Shown: in pieces, positions 26,871 through 33,540 of the stretch
Layout of the letters: each line of letters opens with the position of its first letter
Numbering within the stretch: the first letter of the stretch is position 1
NCBI GenBank assembly: GCA_029945855.1
Contig: JAQSDJ010000071.1
Coordinates: 1-48,947, forward strand
DNA from: Lacunisphaera sp.
GTDB taxonomy: Bacteria > Verrucomicrobiota > Verrucomicrobiia > Opitutales > Opitutaceae
Length of the DNA: 48,947 nt
Direction: 5' to 3'
Notes under the pieces: generated by a model
The model's input: only the letters and a program-made list of their open reading frames with translations
Database searches by the model: none
What the model was told of the DNA's origin: nothing
Position numbers and translations under genes: made by a program

Positions 26871-27110
26871 ATCACGGATTACGCGGAATGAGGTTCGCTG
26901 GTCGCCGGCCATCAGGATGATCTCGCCGGGCTCGAGGATGCGGCGGCCGTCGGCGTCAGGGAAGGTAAGGTCCCGCCGCCGGTCGAACTCGAATACGAGA
27001 CCTGCAATGTGGTTCAACTCGTCGTGGCCTCGGTGAGGCAGGAGCCGGACCGGTTGGTGCTGCAACTGGGCTCCAAGCACACCGACTGCCTTGCGCAGAA
27101 GCTATGCCTT
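26871..27110 (-). pseudogene. remnant of a GH3-type beta-glucosidase C-terminus
   Basis: The minus-strand frame 26868-27080 contains VFEFDRRRDLTFPDADGRRILEPGEI followed by ILMAGDQRTSFRV. This matches the usual end of GH3 C-terminal fibronectin-like domains (an L-x-F-x-DADGxRxxEPGE-type strand pair followed by MxGD-type residues). Upstream, the expected VVQLY-type strand is not found in frame, and no GH3 catalytic region is present. The end is fused to a palindromic repeat arm. I read it as a gene fragment left after deletion or recombination at the repeats. It could instead be a very short unrelated gene. Confidence 0.5.
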
Positions 27111-27157
27111 CCGGCGGGAGGCAAAAGCCCGGATCGGTGCTGCTGAATTATTTCCCG

Positions 27158-27856
27158 CTACTGGGCGGTCATCACCAGATAGACGCCGCCGAGGAGGACG
27201 AGGACGCCGCAGGCGCGGCGCAGCCATTTGGCGCCGGGGGTGTTGTCCTGCCACGACAGCCAGCGCTGCACCCAGGTGCTGGAGAAGCCGGCGAGGCCGA
27301 TGACCGTGCAGTGACCGAGCCCGAATAACACGAGCACGCCAAGGGCGAAGAGGGGAGCGGTTTTGGCCAGCCCGAAGGTGGCGCCGAGCACCGGGGCCAT
27401 GAAGCCGAAGGTGCAGGGGCCCAGGGCCACGCCGAAGGCCAGCCCGAAGAGCAGGGCGCCGAGCGCCCCGCGGCGCGGCTGGTTGGGGGCCGGACGCCAG
27501 CCGTCAGGGATGGGGATGACGTCGAGGAGGTGCAGGCCGAAGATGAAGAAGACGGCGGCGACCGCGCAATTTCCCCAGACCCCGAGGTCCCCCAGCATCC
27601 GGCCGGCGGCGGCCGTGAGCGCGCCGATGAGGGCGATCGAGCCGAGGATGCCAAGCGCGAACAAGGTCGACAGGCCGGCCGCCCGGCGCGGTGTCACGGC
27701 GCCGCCGCCCTGCAGATAGCCGACGATCAGCGGGATGCTCGCGAGATGGCAGGGGCTCAGCACGATGCTCAGCACGCCCCAGGCAAAGGCCGCGGCCAGC
27801 GCGACGAGCGGCGCCCCGCTCATCGCATCAGTAAGCTCAATGAAAAGTGTTTCCAT
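27158..27856 (-). CDS. ccdA: CcdA/DsbD-like transmembrane thiol-disulfide transporter
   Basis: This inner membrane protein of 232 residues with six hydrophobic helices carries the two conserved redox cysteines of the CcdA family, in SPCHLASIP (about residue 35) and GPCTFGF (about residue 148). It moves reducing equivalents from cytoplasmic thioredoxin to periplasmic thioredoxin-like proteins. The exported thioredoxin encoded two genes upstream in the same operon is the obvious partner. It is the last gene of the arsenic/thiol cluster, 26 bp after the lipoprotein gene. Confidence 0.87.
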   Translation of the reverse strand: METLFIELTDAMSGAPLVALAAAFAWGVLSIVLSPCHLASIPLIVGYLQGGGAVTPRRAAGLSTLFALGILGSIALIGALTAAAGRMLGDLGVWGNCAVAAVFFIFGLHLLDVIPIPDGWRPAPNQPRRGALGALLFGLAFGVALGPCTFGFMAPVLGATFGLAKTAPLFALGVLVLFGLGHCTVIGLAGFSSTWVQRWLSWQDNTPGAKWLRRACGVLVLLGGVYLVMTAQ

Positions 27857-27882
27857 GGGGGTCGGTTCGAAGGCCTGGGTTG

Positions 27883-28293
27883 CTAGCGCTGAGGGGACGA
27901 TTTTGTTGCCGACGTAGTGCTAGGGGCCGGTGTCGCCTCCCCCGGGGCCGGCCGCTGTTTCCTTGCCCAGGCGGCCGCGCCGGCGTCCCGGCCCGCAAAG
28001 AATCCGCTTATGGCCGCTTCATACAACAGGGGATCTCCTTCCGCGGTGCACAGGCAGCCAGGCGATTCATAGTTGGCGGAGGCACTGCTGTAGCCGCGGG
28101 CATAGTTCTCGAGATACAGGGCCCGGGCCTCGGGCTTGCCGTCATAGGGGGTTTGTGCCGGCAGGGGCACGGTCGTCTCCGCCGGGACGGATGGCGGGAG
28201 AGCAAGCGGGACCGCTGGCGGCGGGAGCCCGGCCTGATGGCGACAGGCCGTGGCCGCGATCACCACCAGTCCGCCCAGCAGCAGTCCGCGCAT
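27883..28293 (-). CDS. small putative lipoprotein
   Basis: The protein has 136 residues from ATG 28293 (MRGLLLGGLVVIAATAC), where Cys17 sits in a plausible lipobox. A GTG at 28299 overlaps the stop of the thioredoxin gene as GTGA and may be the coupled start. The mature part is Pro-rich, then has YENYARGYSSASANYESPGCLC-like segments (a CxC pair) and a Ser/Thr/Lys tail. I do not recognise the family. Its position between an exported thioredoxin and CcdA suggests a periplasmic role in thiol or metalloid chemistry, but this is inference. Confidence 0.6.
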   Translation of the reverse strand: MRGLLLGGLVVIAATACRHQAGLPPPAVPLALPPSVPAETTVPLPAQTPYDGKPEARALYLENYARGYSSASANYESPGCLCTAEGDPLLYEAAISGFFAGRDAGAAAWARKQRPAPGEATPAPSTTSATKSSPQR

Positions 28294-28295
28294 TC

Positions 28296-28712
28296 TCACG
28301 GTTGCCCCGGTGCCGCGGGCGCCCGCAAGGCGACGCCGAGTTCGGCCCACTTCGCGAGGATGTCCTTCTTCGCATAAAACCCCTCGTGGCGAAACAGCTC
28401 CTTGCCGCCCGCGTCGAAGAAAATCTGCGTCGGGATCACCCGGATGTTGTAGCGCGAGCCTTCCTCGCGTTTCTTCCAGACATCGAGGAAGACGACCTCG
28501 AGCTGGCCGGCATAGTCCTTTTCCAGTTCGCCGAGGATGGGGGCCATCATTTTGCAGGGAATGCATTTGTCGGCGCCCAGGTCGACGAGGCGGGGCAGCG
28601 CCGGCTTGCTGTCGGCGGTCGCCGGGTTGTCGGCGGCGCGGAGCCCGGCGGCCAAGGCCAGCAGGCAGGCGAGAGGAATCAGAAGTGAGCGCAGAGCGCG
28701 GATCGGTTTCAT
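28296..28712 (-). CDS. exported thioredoxin-family protein
   Basis: The protein has 138 residues with a signal peptide (MKPIRALRSLLIPLACLLALAAG then Ala-rich). The thioredoxin fold has the active site CIPCKM (about residues 50-55) and the cis-Pro loop VIPTQIFF (about 93-100). It likely exchanges disulfides in the periplasm and is re-reduced by CcdA. It lies 14 bp after the DGC-domain gene. Confidence 0.87.
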   Translation of the reverse strand: MKPIRALRSLLIPLACLLALAAGLRAADNPATADSKPALPRLVDLGADKCIPCKMMAPILGELEKDYAGQLEVVFLDVWKKREEGSRYNIRVIPTQIFFDAGGKELFRHEGFYAKKDILAKWAELGVALRAPAAPGQP

Positions 28713-28726
28713 GAGATAAAGCGGGT

Positions 28727-29122
28727 TCAGTTCCTAATCAGGGCGGCGGCGGCGGCCGCGACTATTTGGATGGCATACTCGTCGACGGGCGTCTTGCCCT
28801 TCTTGAAGCCGAGGTCGGTCACGCGCACATGCTTCACGTGGGTGAAGCCGGCGAGTTCGAGGGTTTTCTTCGCGCAGTCCTGCGGGCAGCCGTCGATGGC
28901 AAGGAGCGCGGGCGCCGCGGCGGCGTTCGCCATCAGGCCGCTGACGCGGCCGCCGATGCCGGCGAGGCAGGACATCCACGCCTTGTCCTCGGCATTGAGG
29001 CGACGGGCGGCGCGGTCGGCCAACTCACCGGTGTCGGCGGCACCGGAGCACGGATAGACCAGGGCCGGCGGACCGGCGGCTTCGTTGCAGCTGCAGGAGC
29101 ATTTGGGAGCGGTGGCATTCAT
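28727..29122 (-). CDS. putative zinc-binding DGC-domain protein
   Basis: The protein has 131 residues and is Cys-rich: CSCSCNEA at residues 8-15, YPCSG, SCLAGIGG and IDGCPQDCAKK (the DGC-type signature) in order. The C-terminal strand/helix KHVRVTDLGFKKGKTPVDEY is also typical of this family, which is annotated as zinc-binding but is biochemically unexplored. Such genes are recurrent neighbours of ArsP-type permeases and small CxxC thioredoxins. It may buffer or deliver thiol-bound metalloids; this is inference. Confidence 0.75.
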   Translation of the reverse strand: MNATAPKCSCSCNEAAGPPALVYPCSGAADTGELADRAARRLNAEDKAWMSCLAGIGGRVSGLMANAAAAPALLAIDGCPQDCAKKTLELAGFTHVKHVRVTDLGFKKGKTPVDEYAIQIVAAAAAALIRN

Positions 29123-29134
29123 GGCGAAAAAGGG

Positions 29135-29368
29135 TCAGGCGAGCAGTTTCTTGGTGTCTTCGAGCGAGGGCACCTTGCCGGCGACCTTGACGACGCCATC
29201 GACGACGAGCGCCGGGGTGAACATCACGCCGAAACCCATGATGCGGTCGAGTTCGGTGACCTTCTCGATCTCGTAGGCGAGGCCGAGGCCCTGGGCGGCC
29301 TCATCGGCCACCGCGGCGAGTTTCTGGCATTTGGCACAACCCGTGCCGAGGATTTGGATTTTCTTCAT
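29135..29368 (-). CDS. small thioredoxin-fold protein with CxxC (redox-active disulfide protein)
   Basis: This 77-residue cytosolic protein, MKKIQILGTGCAKCQKL at its start, has a CxxC centre at residues 11-14 and the cis-Pro segment MFTPALVVDG near residue 52. It matches the TM0996/MTH895 glutaredoxin-like group, which is habitually encoded next to DUF318/ArsP permeases. The start is the ATG at 29368; it lies 29 bp downstream of the permease gene. Confidence 0.87.
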   Translation of the reverse strand: MKKIQILGTGCAKCQKLAAVADEAAQGLGLAYEIEKVTELDRIMGFGVMFTPALVVDGVVKVAGKVPSLEDTKKLLA

Positions 29369-29397
29369 GGGAATTATGGGTCGGGAAATGGCGAAAG

Positions 29398-30696
29398 TCA
29401 CACGAGTGACCCGTAGCCCCAGCCGACGAGAGTGGAGAGGCCGATGACGAGTCCGACATAGGCGGCGGTTTTCTTCGGCCCGATGACCGAGTTGATCACG
29501 ATCATGCTCGGCAGGCTCAGCGCTGGTCCGGCGAGGAGCAGGGTGAGCGCCGGGCCCTGGCCCATGCCGCTGCCGATCAGGCCCTGGAGGATCGGCACCT
29601 CGGTGAGCGTGGCGAAATACATCAAGGCCCCGGCGACGGCGGAAAAGAGATTCGCCCCGAAGGAGTTTCCGCCTACCGAGCCGGCGATCCAGCCGTTGGG
29701 TATCAGGCCTTCGTGTCCGGGACGGCCGAGCAGCAAACCCGCTACCAGCACGCCTCCGATGAGAAGCGGGAAGATCTGTTTGGCATTGGCCCAGGACTGG
29801 TCGAACCACTCCCCGGCCTCGCCGTCCTGTCCGGCGGTGCCCCAGGCGAGACCGGCGACGGCGACGAGCACGGCCACCTGCGGGTGATCCGGGGCGAAGA
29901 GGCCGGCTGCGGCCGTGGCGACGGCGGTGAGCGAGAGTCGCATCGGGGATAGTTTGAACCAACGCCACAGGATCAGCCCAAGCAGGGCGGCAAGGCCCGC
30001 GGTGAGCCACCATTTGGCGGCGAACACCGTGGCGAAGAAACCGGTTGTGTCGTCCGAGCGGCCCCAGTTTGCGAAAACCAAAATCGCCACCAGCAGGCCG
30101 AAGAACACGGCGGTCTGCCAGAGGGGGCGCGGAGCCGGCGGCTCGGGCAGTTCGGCCAGCTTGATCGCCTTGGCTTTTTCCTCGTGACGGAAGAGCCAGT
30201 GCATCAGCACGCCGATCACCACGGAAAACACCACCGCCCCGATCGCCCGGGCCACGCCCAGTTGGAGCCCGAGGACCTTCGCGGTGAGGATGATCGCCAG
30301 CGCATTGATGGCCGGACCGGAGTAGAGGAAGGCCGTGGCCGGACCCAGGCCGGCGCCCATCCGGTAGATGCCCGAAAAGAGGGGGAGCACGGTGCAGGAG
30401 CAGACCGCGAGAATCGTGCCGGATACCGAGGCCACCCCGTAACTCGTGGCTTTCGGCGCGTTGGGCCCGAAGTAGCGCATGACCGACTGCTGGGAGACGA
30501 AGGCGCCGATCGCCCCGGCGATCCAGAAGGCCGGCAGGAGGCAGAGGATCACATGTTCCCTCATATACCACTTGGTCAACGCCAGGGCCTCCTGCACGGC
30601 GCCGTCGAAGCGGGGTGTGCCGAGCGGCAGGAAGTAGAACCCGGCAAAGACGGCCGCCATCAGGGCGAGGATCTGCAGTTCTTTGCGGGTGTTCAT
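29398..30696 (-). CDS. ArsP_1/DUF318 family permease
   Basis: This integral membrane protein of 432 residues has about ten hydrophobic helices. The conserved ArsP/DUF318 features are the SGTILAVCSCTVLPLFSGIY stretch with its CSC pair (about 93-112), LYSGPAINALAI, and the C-terminal repeat FATLTEVPILQGLIGSGMGQGPALTLLLAGPALSLPSMIV. Characterised ArsP proteins extrude trivalent organoarsenicals such as methylarsenite and roxarsone(III); other DUF318 members are of unknown substrate. ArsR just upstream and thioredoxin-like proteins downstream favour a metalloid substrate. 'taaaggac' directly precedes the ATG. Confidence 0.87.
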   Translation of the reverse strand: MNTRKELQILALMAAVFAGFYFLPLGTPRFDGAVQEALALTKWYMREHVILCLLPAFWIAGAIGAFVSQQSVMRYFGPNAPKATSYGVASVSGTILAVCSCTVLPLFSGIYRMGAGLGPATAFLYSGPAINALAIILTAKVLGLQLGVARAIGAVVFSVVIGVLMHWLFRHEEKAKAIKLAELPEPPAPRPLWQTAVFFGLLVAILVFANWGRSDDTTGFFATVFAAKWWLTAGLAALLGLILWRWFKLSPMRLSLTAVATAAAGLFAPDHPQVAVLVAVAGLAWGTAGQDGEAGEWFDQSWANAKQIFPLLIGGVLVAGLLLGRPGHEGLIPNGWIAGSVGGNSFGANLFSAVAGALMYFATLTEVPILQGLIGSGMGQGPALTLLLAGPALSLPSMIVINSVIGPKKTAAYVGLVIGLSTLVGWGYGSLV

Positions 30697-30743
30697 GTCC
30701 TTTAGACCAGGGTGCGTGGTGATGGTGGGGCTGAATCGCGGGC

Positions 30744-31067
30744 TCAGCCGCAGCAGCGGCGCATTTCGACCGCCTCGCCCTTCCGGGCGGCGTCGAGGCA
30801 GTCCATGAAGGAAGGCACGCAGGGCAGGGCGATGGAGTAGAACACCTGCAGCCCGCGCTTCTCATCCGCCACGACCCCCGCCTGCTTCAGGACCGAGAGG
30901 TGGCGCGACACCGTGGACCAGCTGGAGCCGACGGACTTCACCAGGTCGCACACGCAGCGTTCGCCCGCGGTGAGATCGTCCACGATGCGCAGCCGGTCGG
31001 GGTGGCCCAGGGCCTTGAAGACCTCCGCCCGGTGGCGGAGCTGAGCGAGAGGAGCGCGGGAGGGCAT
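30744..31067 (-). CDS. arsR: ArsR family metalloregulator
   Basis: The protein has 107 residues from ATG 31067 (MPSRAPLAQL); the frame is open upstream but not conserved. The winged helix domain includes ALGHPDRLRIVDDL and STVSRHLSVLKQAGVV. The ERCVCDLV segment closely matches the ELCVCDL As(III)-binding motif of ArsR. Further cysteines lie in ALPCVPSFMDCLD and in the C-terminal RRCCG, so metalloid binding may be multi-site. It heads the seven-gene minus-strand cluster and should repress it from the divergent region 31068-31339. Confidence 0.9.
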   Translation of the reverse strand: MPSRAPLAQLRHRAEVFKALGHPDRLRIVDDLTAGERCVCDLVKSVGSSWSTVSRHLSVLKQAGVVADEKRGLQVFYSIALPCVPSFMDCLDAARKGEAVEMRRCCG

Positions 31068-31291
31068 GCCCCAACTATTACGCCATAATGCGAAATAGAC
31101 CAATGATCCTTTGGCGGGAGCCCCGGGTTGCAGACCGGCTTATGCGGATTAACAGCCCAAGTGCGTCGTCAAGCGGTTGCGACGGGCCCAAGGCCCCGAG
31201 TTGGTCGAGAGGCGACGCCCTTGGAACGTGGGCGCCAAACGGGGCTTGCCGCTGGGGCGCAGACCGGCACCTTGAAAATACCTCCGCTAGG

Positions 31292-31306
31292 CCCACACTT
31301 TGTGGG
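31292..31306. promoter_or_regulatory. short perfect hairpin upstream of the plus-strand ArsR gene
   Basis: CCCACA-ctt-TGTGGG lies 33 bp before the ATG at 31340. It may be an operator half-pair or an mRNA hairpin. The rest of the 272-bp divergent region shows no strong promoter to my eye. Confidence 0.35.
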
Positions 31307-31339
31307 TGACTGGCTTAACAGAATTGAAAATCTAACGGC

Positions 31340-31690
31340 ATGAAGTCTTCGCACGCCCTGCCGCCCGACGAGGCCCTCGTCCTGATCGCCCGCCATTTCG
31401 CGGCCCTGGGTGACCCGCTGCGGCTGAAGATCGTGCATGCCCTGATCGCGGGGGAGAAGAACGTGGGTGAACTGGTCCGCGTGACCGGCGGCCTGCAGGC
31501 CAATATTTCCCGCCACCTGCACAAGCTGGTGAGCGCCGGCGTGCTCGTCCGCCGCAAGCAGGGGAACCAGGCCTTCTATGCCATCGCCGACCCGTCCATC
31601 TACGGCCTGTGCGAACTGGTCTGCGGCAGTCTCGAGCAGCGCCTCGCCAAGCTGACCAAAGCGATCAAGGTGACGGCCAAGCGCCGCTGA
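31340..31690 (+). CDS. ArsR family transcriptional regulator
   Basis: The protein has 116 residues. The winged HTH has ALGDPLRLKIVHALIAGEKNVGELV and QANISRHLHKLVSAGVLVRRKQGNQAFYAI. It lacks the CVC motif of arsenic ArsRs and instead carries two cysteines in GLCELVCGSL near residue 94, an arrangement reminiscent of thiol- or sulfur-responsive ArsR proteins. The C-terminus is Lys/Arg-rich. It is oriented with the FadL-type and Psr-like genes, so it is a candidate local regulator of them. The 257 bp after its stop contain repeat motifs at 31827-31854 that may be its operator. Confidence 0.85.
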   Translation: MKSSHALPPDEALVLIARHFAALGDPLRLKIVHALIAGEKNVGELVRVTGGLQANISRHLHKLVSAGVLVRRKQGNQAFYAIADPSIYGLCELVCGSLEQRLAKLTKAIKVTAKRR

Positions 31691-31826
31691 GCGCGCCCGC
31701 CGTCGGGCCGCCTGCGTCTGGCGGGGGAGGGGGAAAGGCGGCGGCCTCAGGCCATCGCCGGAGGTATCAGCCGCCAGGTTAAGGCCGCCTTATTCCGGCG
31801 GCGAACCGCTGCGCAGCATTAGTTAA

Positions 31827-31854
31827 ATATGAGCAGATGTTAATATATGCGCAG
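31827..31854. promoter_or_regulatory. tandem operator-like repeats upstream of the FadL-type gene
   Basis: ATATGAGCAG (31827-31836) and ATATGCGCAG (31845-31854) are near-identical direct repeats 18 bp apart, in an AT-rich patch that also holds the inverted pair GCAGAT (31833-31838) and ATCTGC (31856-31861). A TAATAT box at 31841-31846 preceded 16 bp earlier by TTAGTT could be a promoter. Confidence 0.4.
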
Positions 31855-31947
31855 TATCTGCCGATGGATGCGTAGCGGTAAAATTCCGGCCCGGGCATAG
31901 TGGCGGGCAGTCCCATCGCCCAATTCCCGGCGTTGGCCACTACCTAC

Positions 31948-33393
31948 ATGTCCCTGCCCCCGCTGTCCCGGTTCCGCACCCTGATCCTTGCCGCAACGAT
32001 CCTCGGGATCGTTGCCCCGGCAACCCTGCATGCCACCAACGGCATGAACATGGAGGGCTACGGGCCCGTCGCCACCGCGATGGGCGGGGCCTCGCTCGCC
32101 TTTGACAACGGCACCGCCGGCCTGATCAACAATCCGGCGACGCTGGGCCTGATGGAGGGGAACGCCCGCCTGGACCTGGCCTTCGGCATCCTTGGGCCGA
32201 ACATCAAGGTCAGCAGCCCGGCGACCGCGCCGAACATCTTCGGCGTGCCGGCGAACCAGACGGCGAAGTCCTCCGCCAACGCCTTCTTCATGCCGGCCAT
32301 GGGCTACACCCGGCGCACGGGCAACTTCGTCTACGGCCTCGGGATGTTCGGCCAGGGCGGCATGGGCTGCGAATACGATGAGAATTCCTGGCGCGGTTTG
32401 GGCTTCGGCCTCAAGAACCGCACGGAGGTGTCCGTCGGTCGCCTGATCGTGCCGCTCGTCTACAAGTTCAGCGAGACGTTGCAGATCGGCGCGACGGCCG
32501 ACTTCATGTGGGCCGGCATGGATCTCCAGATGGCGATGAGTGGCAACCAGTTTTTCGACCTCGTGATGCCCACCAGCCAGCATTTCGGCCGCGCTTCGGG
32601 CACGATCGTGCAGAGCTTCAGCCAGATCCTCGGCATGATGCCGGCCGGCACGTCGGTGGACTACGCCTATTTCAACTTCACCAATGGCAGCATGTTCACC
32701 GGCGAGGCCCGCGCCTACGGCTACGGCGGCAAGCTCGGCGTCCTCTACACGCCATCGAAGGAGCTCAGCTTCGGCCTGACCTACCACACCCAGTCGAAAC
32801 TCTCCGACATGACGACCCAGGGGAACACGCTCAGCTTCCAGCTGAACGTCCCCGGCATGGGGCGGATGCCGCAGACCCTCACGGGTGACTTCCGCATCCG
32901 CGACTTCCAGTGGCCGGCGCTCCTCGGCGCCGGTTTCGCCTGGAAGCCCGCCCCGCGCTGGCTGATCGCGGCGGACCTGCGCGAGATATTCTGGCAGGAT
33001 GTGATGCAGCAGTTCAACATGAGCTTCGTCGCCTCGGGCGCGGCCTCGAACGGCAGCTTCGCCGGACAGAACCTCGACGCGGTGCTCTTCCAGAACTGGA
33101 AGAACCAGACGGTCCTTCAGCTGGGCGCCGCCTACGAGGCGAGCGAGCAGCTCACGCTGCGCGGCGGCTTCAACACCGGGAACAATCCGGTGCCGGACTA
33201 TTACCTGAACTGCCTGTTCCCGGCCATCGTGAAGACCCACCTCACCGCCGGCATCGGCTGGAAGTTCGATGCCCGCTCGTCGGTCGACGCGTCCTTCACC
33301 TACGGGTTCAAGGCGGACCCGGTGAATGGCTCGGGCTCCAGCGTCAGCCACAGCCAGACCAATCTCCAGGTCATGTATAGCCACCGCTTTTAG
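31948..33393 (+). CDS. OmpP1/FadL/TodX family outer membrane protein
   Basis: The protein has 481 residues from ATG 31948 (MSLPPLSRF) with a signal peptide ending near THA/TLHA. The mature N-terminus (TNGMNMEGYGPVATAMGGASLAFDNGTAGLINNPATLGLM) is the typical FadL hatch region, where the NPA box is conserved. The body alternates short beta strands and the C-terminus ends in an aromatic residue (YSHRF), as outer-membrane barrels do. FadL-like channels pass hydrophobic or poorly soluble compounds; next to sulfur genes it might carry sulfur species, but that is speculation. A start at 31900 is in frame but lacks signal character. Confidence 0.87.
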   Translation: MSLPPLSRFRTLILAATILGIVAPATLHATNGMNMEGYGPVATAMGGASLAFDNGTAGLINNPATLGLMEGNARLDLAFGILGPNIKVSSPATAPNIFGVPANQTAKSSANAFFMPAMGYTRRTGNFVYGLGMFGQGGMGCEYDENSWRGLGFGLKNRTEVSVGRLIVPLVYKFSETLQIGATADFMWAGMDLQMAMSGNQFFDLVMPTSQHFGRASGTIVQSFSQILGMMPAGTSVDYAYFNFTNGSMFTGEARAYGYGGKLGVLYTPSKELSFGLTYHTQSKLSDMTTQGNTLSFQLNVPGMGRMPQTLTGDFRIRDFQWPALLGAGFAWKPAPRWLIAADLREIFWQDVMQQFNMSFVASGAASNGSFAGQNLDAVLFQNWKNQTVLQLGAAYEASEQLTLRGGFNTGNNPVPDYYLNCLFPAIVKTHLTAGIGWKFDARSSVDASFTYGFKADPVNGSGSSVSHSQTNLQVMYSHRF

Positions 33394-33540
33394 GCGGTCC
33401 GGCCCGGGGGATCCAACATTGGCTAATACGCCGGATAGATAACTGAATGAACTGACTACCCGGGGGGTTGAATTTTGACTTCGGGGCCGAACTACAACAT
33501 TCAAACGACTATTAGAATGATAAACCGCAGCCAAGCCGCC

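Noticed and set aside
6621-26886. Palindromic repeats considered as a CRISPR array
   Set aside because: Copies are scattered, vary in length and lack regular spacers or cas genes.
29135-30865. 576-codon minus-strand frame starting upstream of the permease
   Set aside because: Only its last 77 codons (small thioredoxin-fold protein) are real; the rest is an out-of-frame shadow of the ArsP-type permease.
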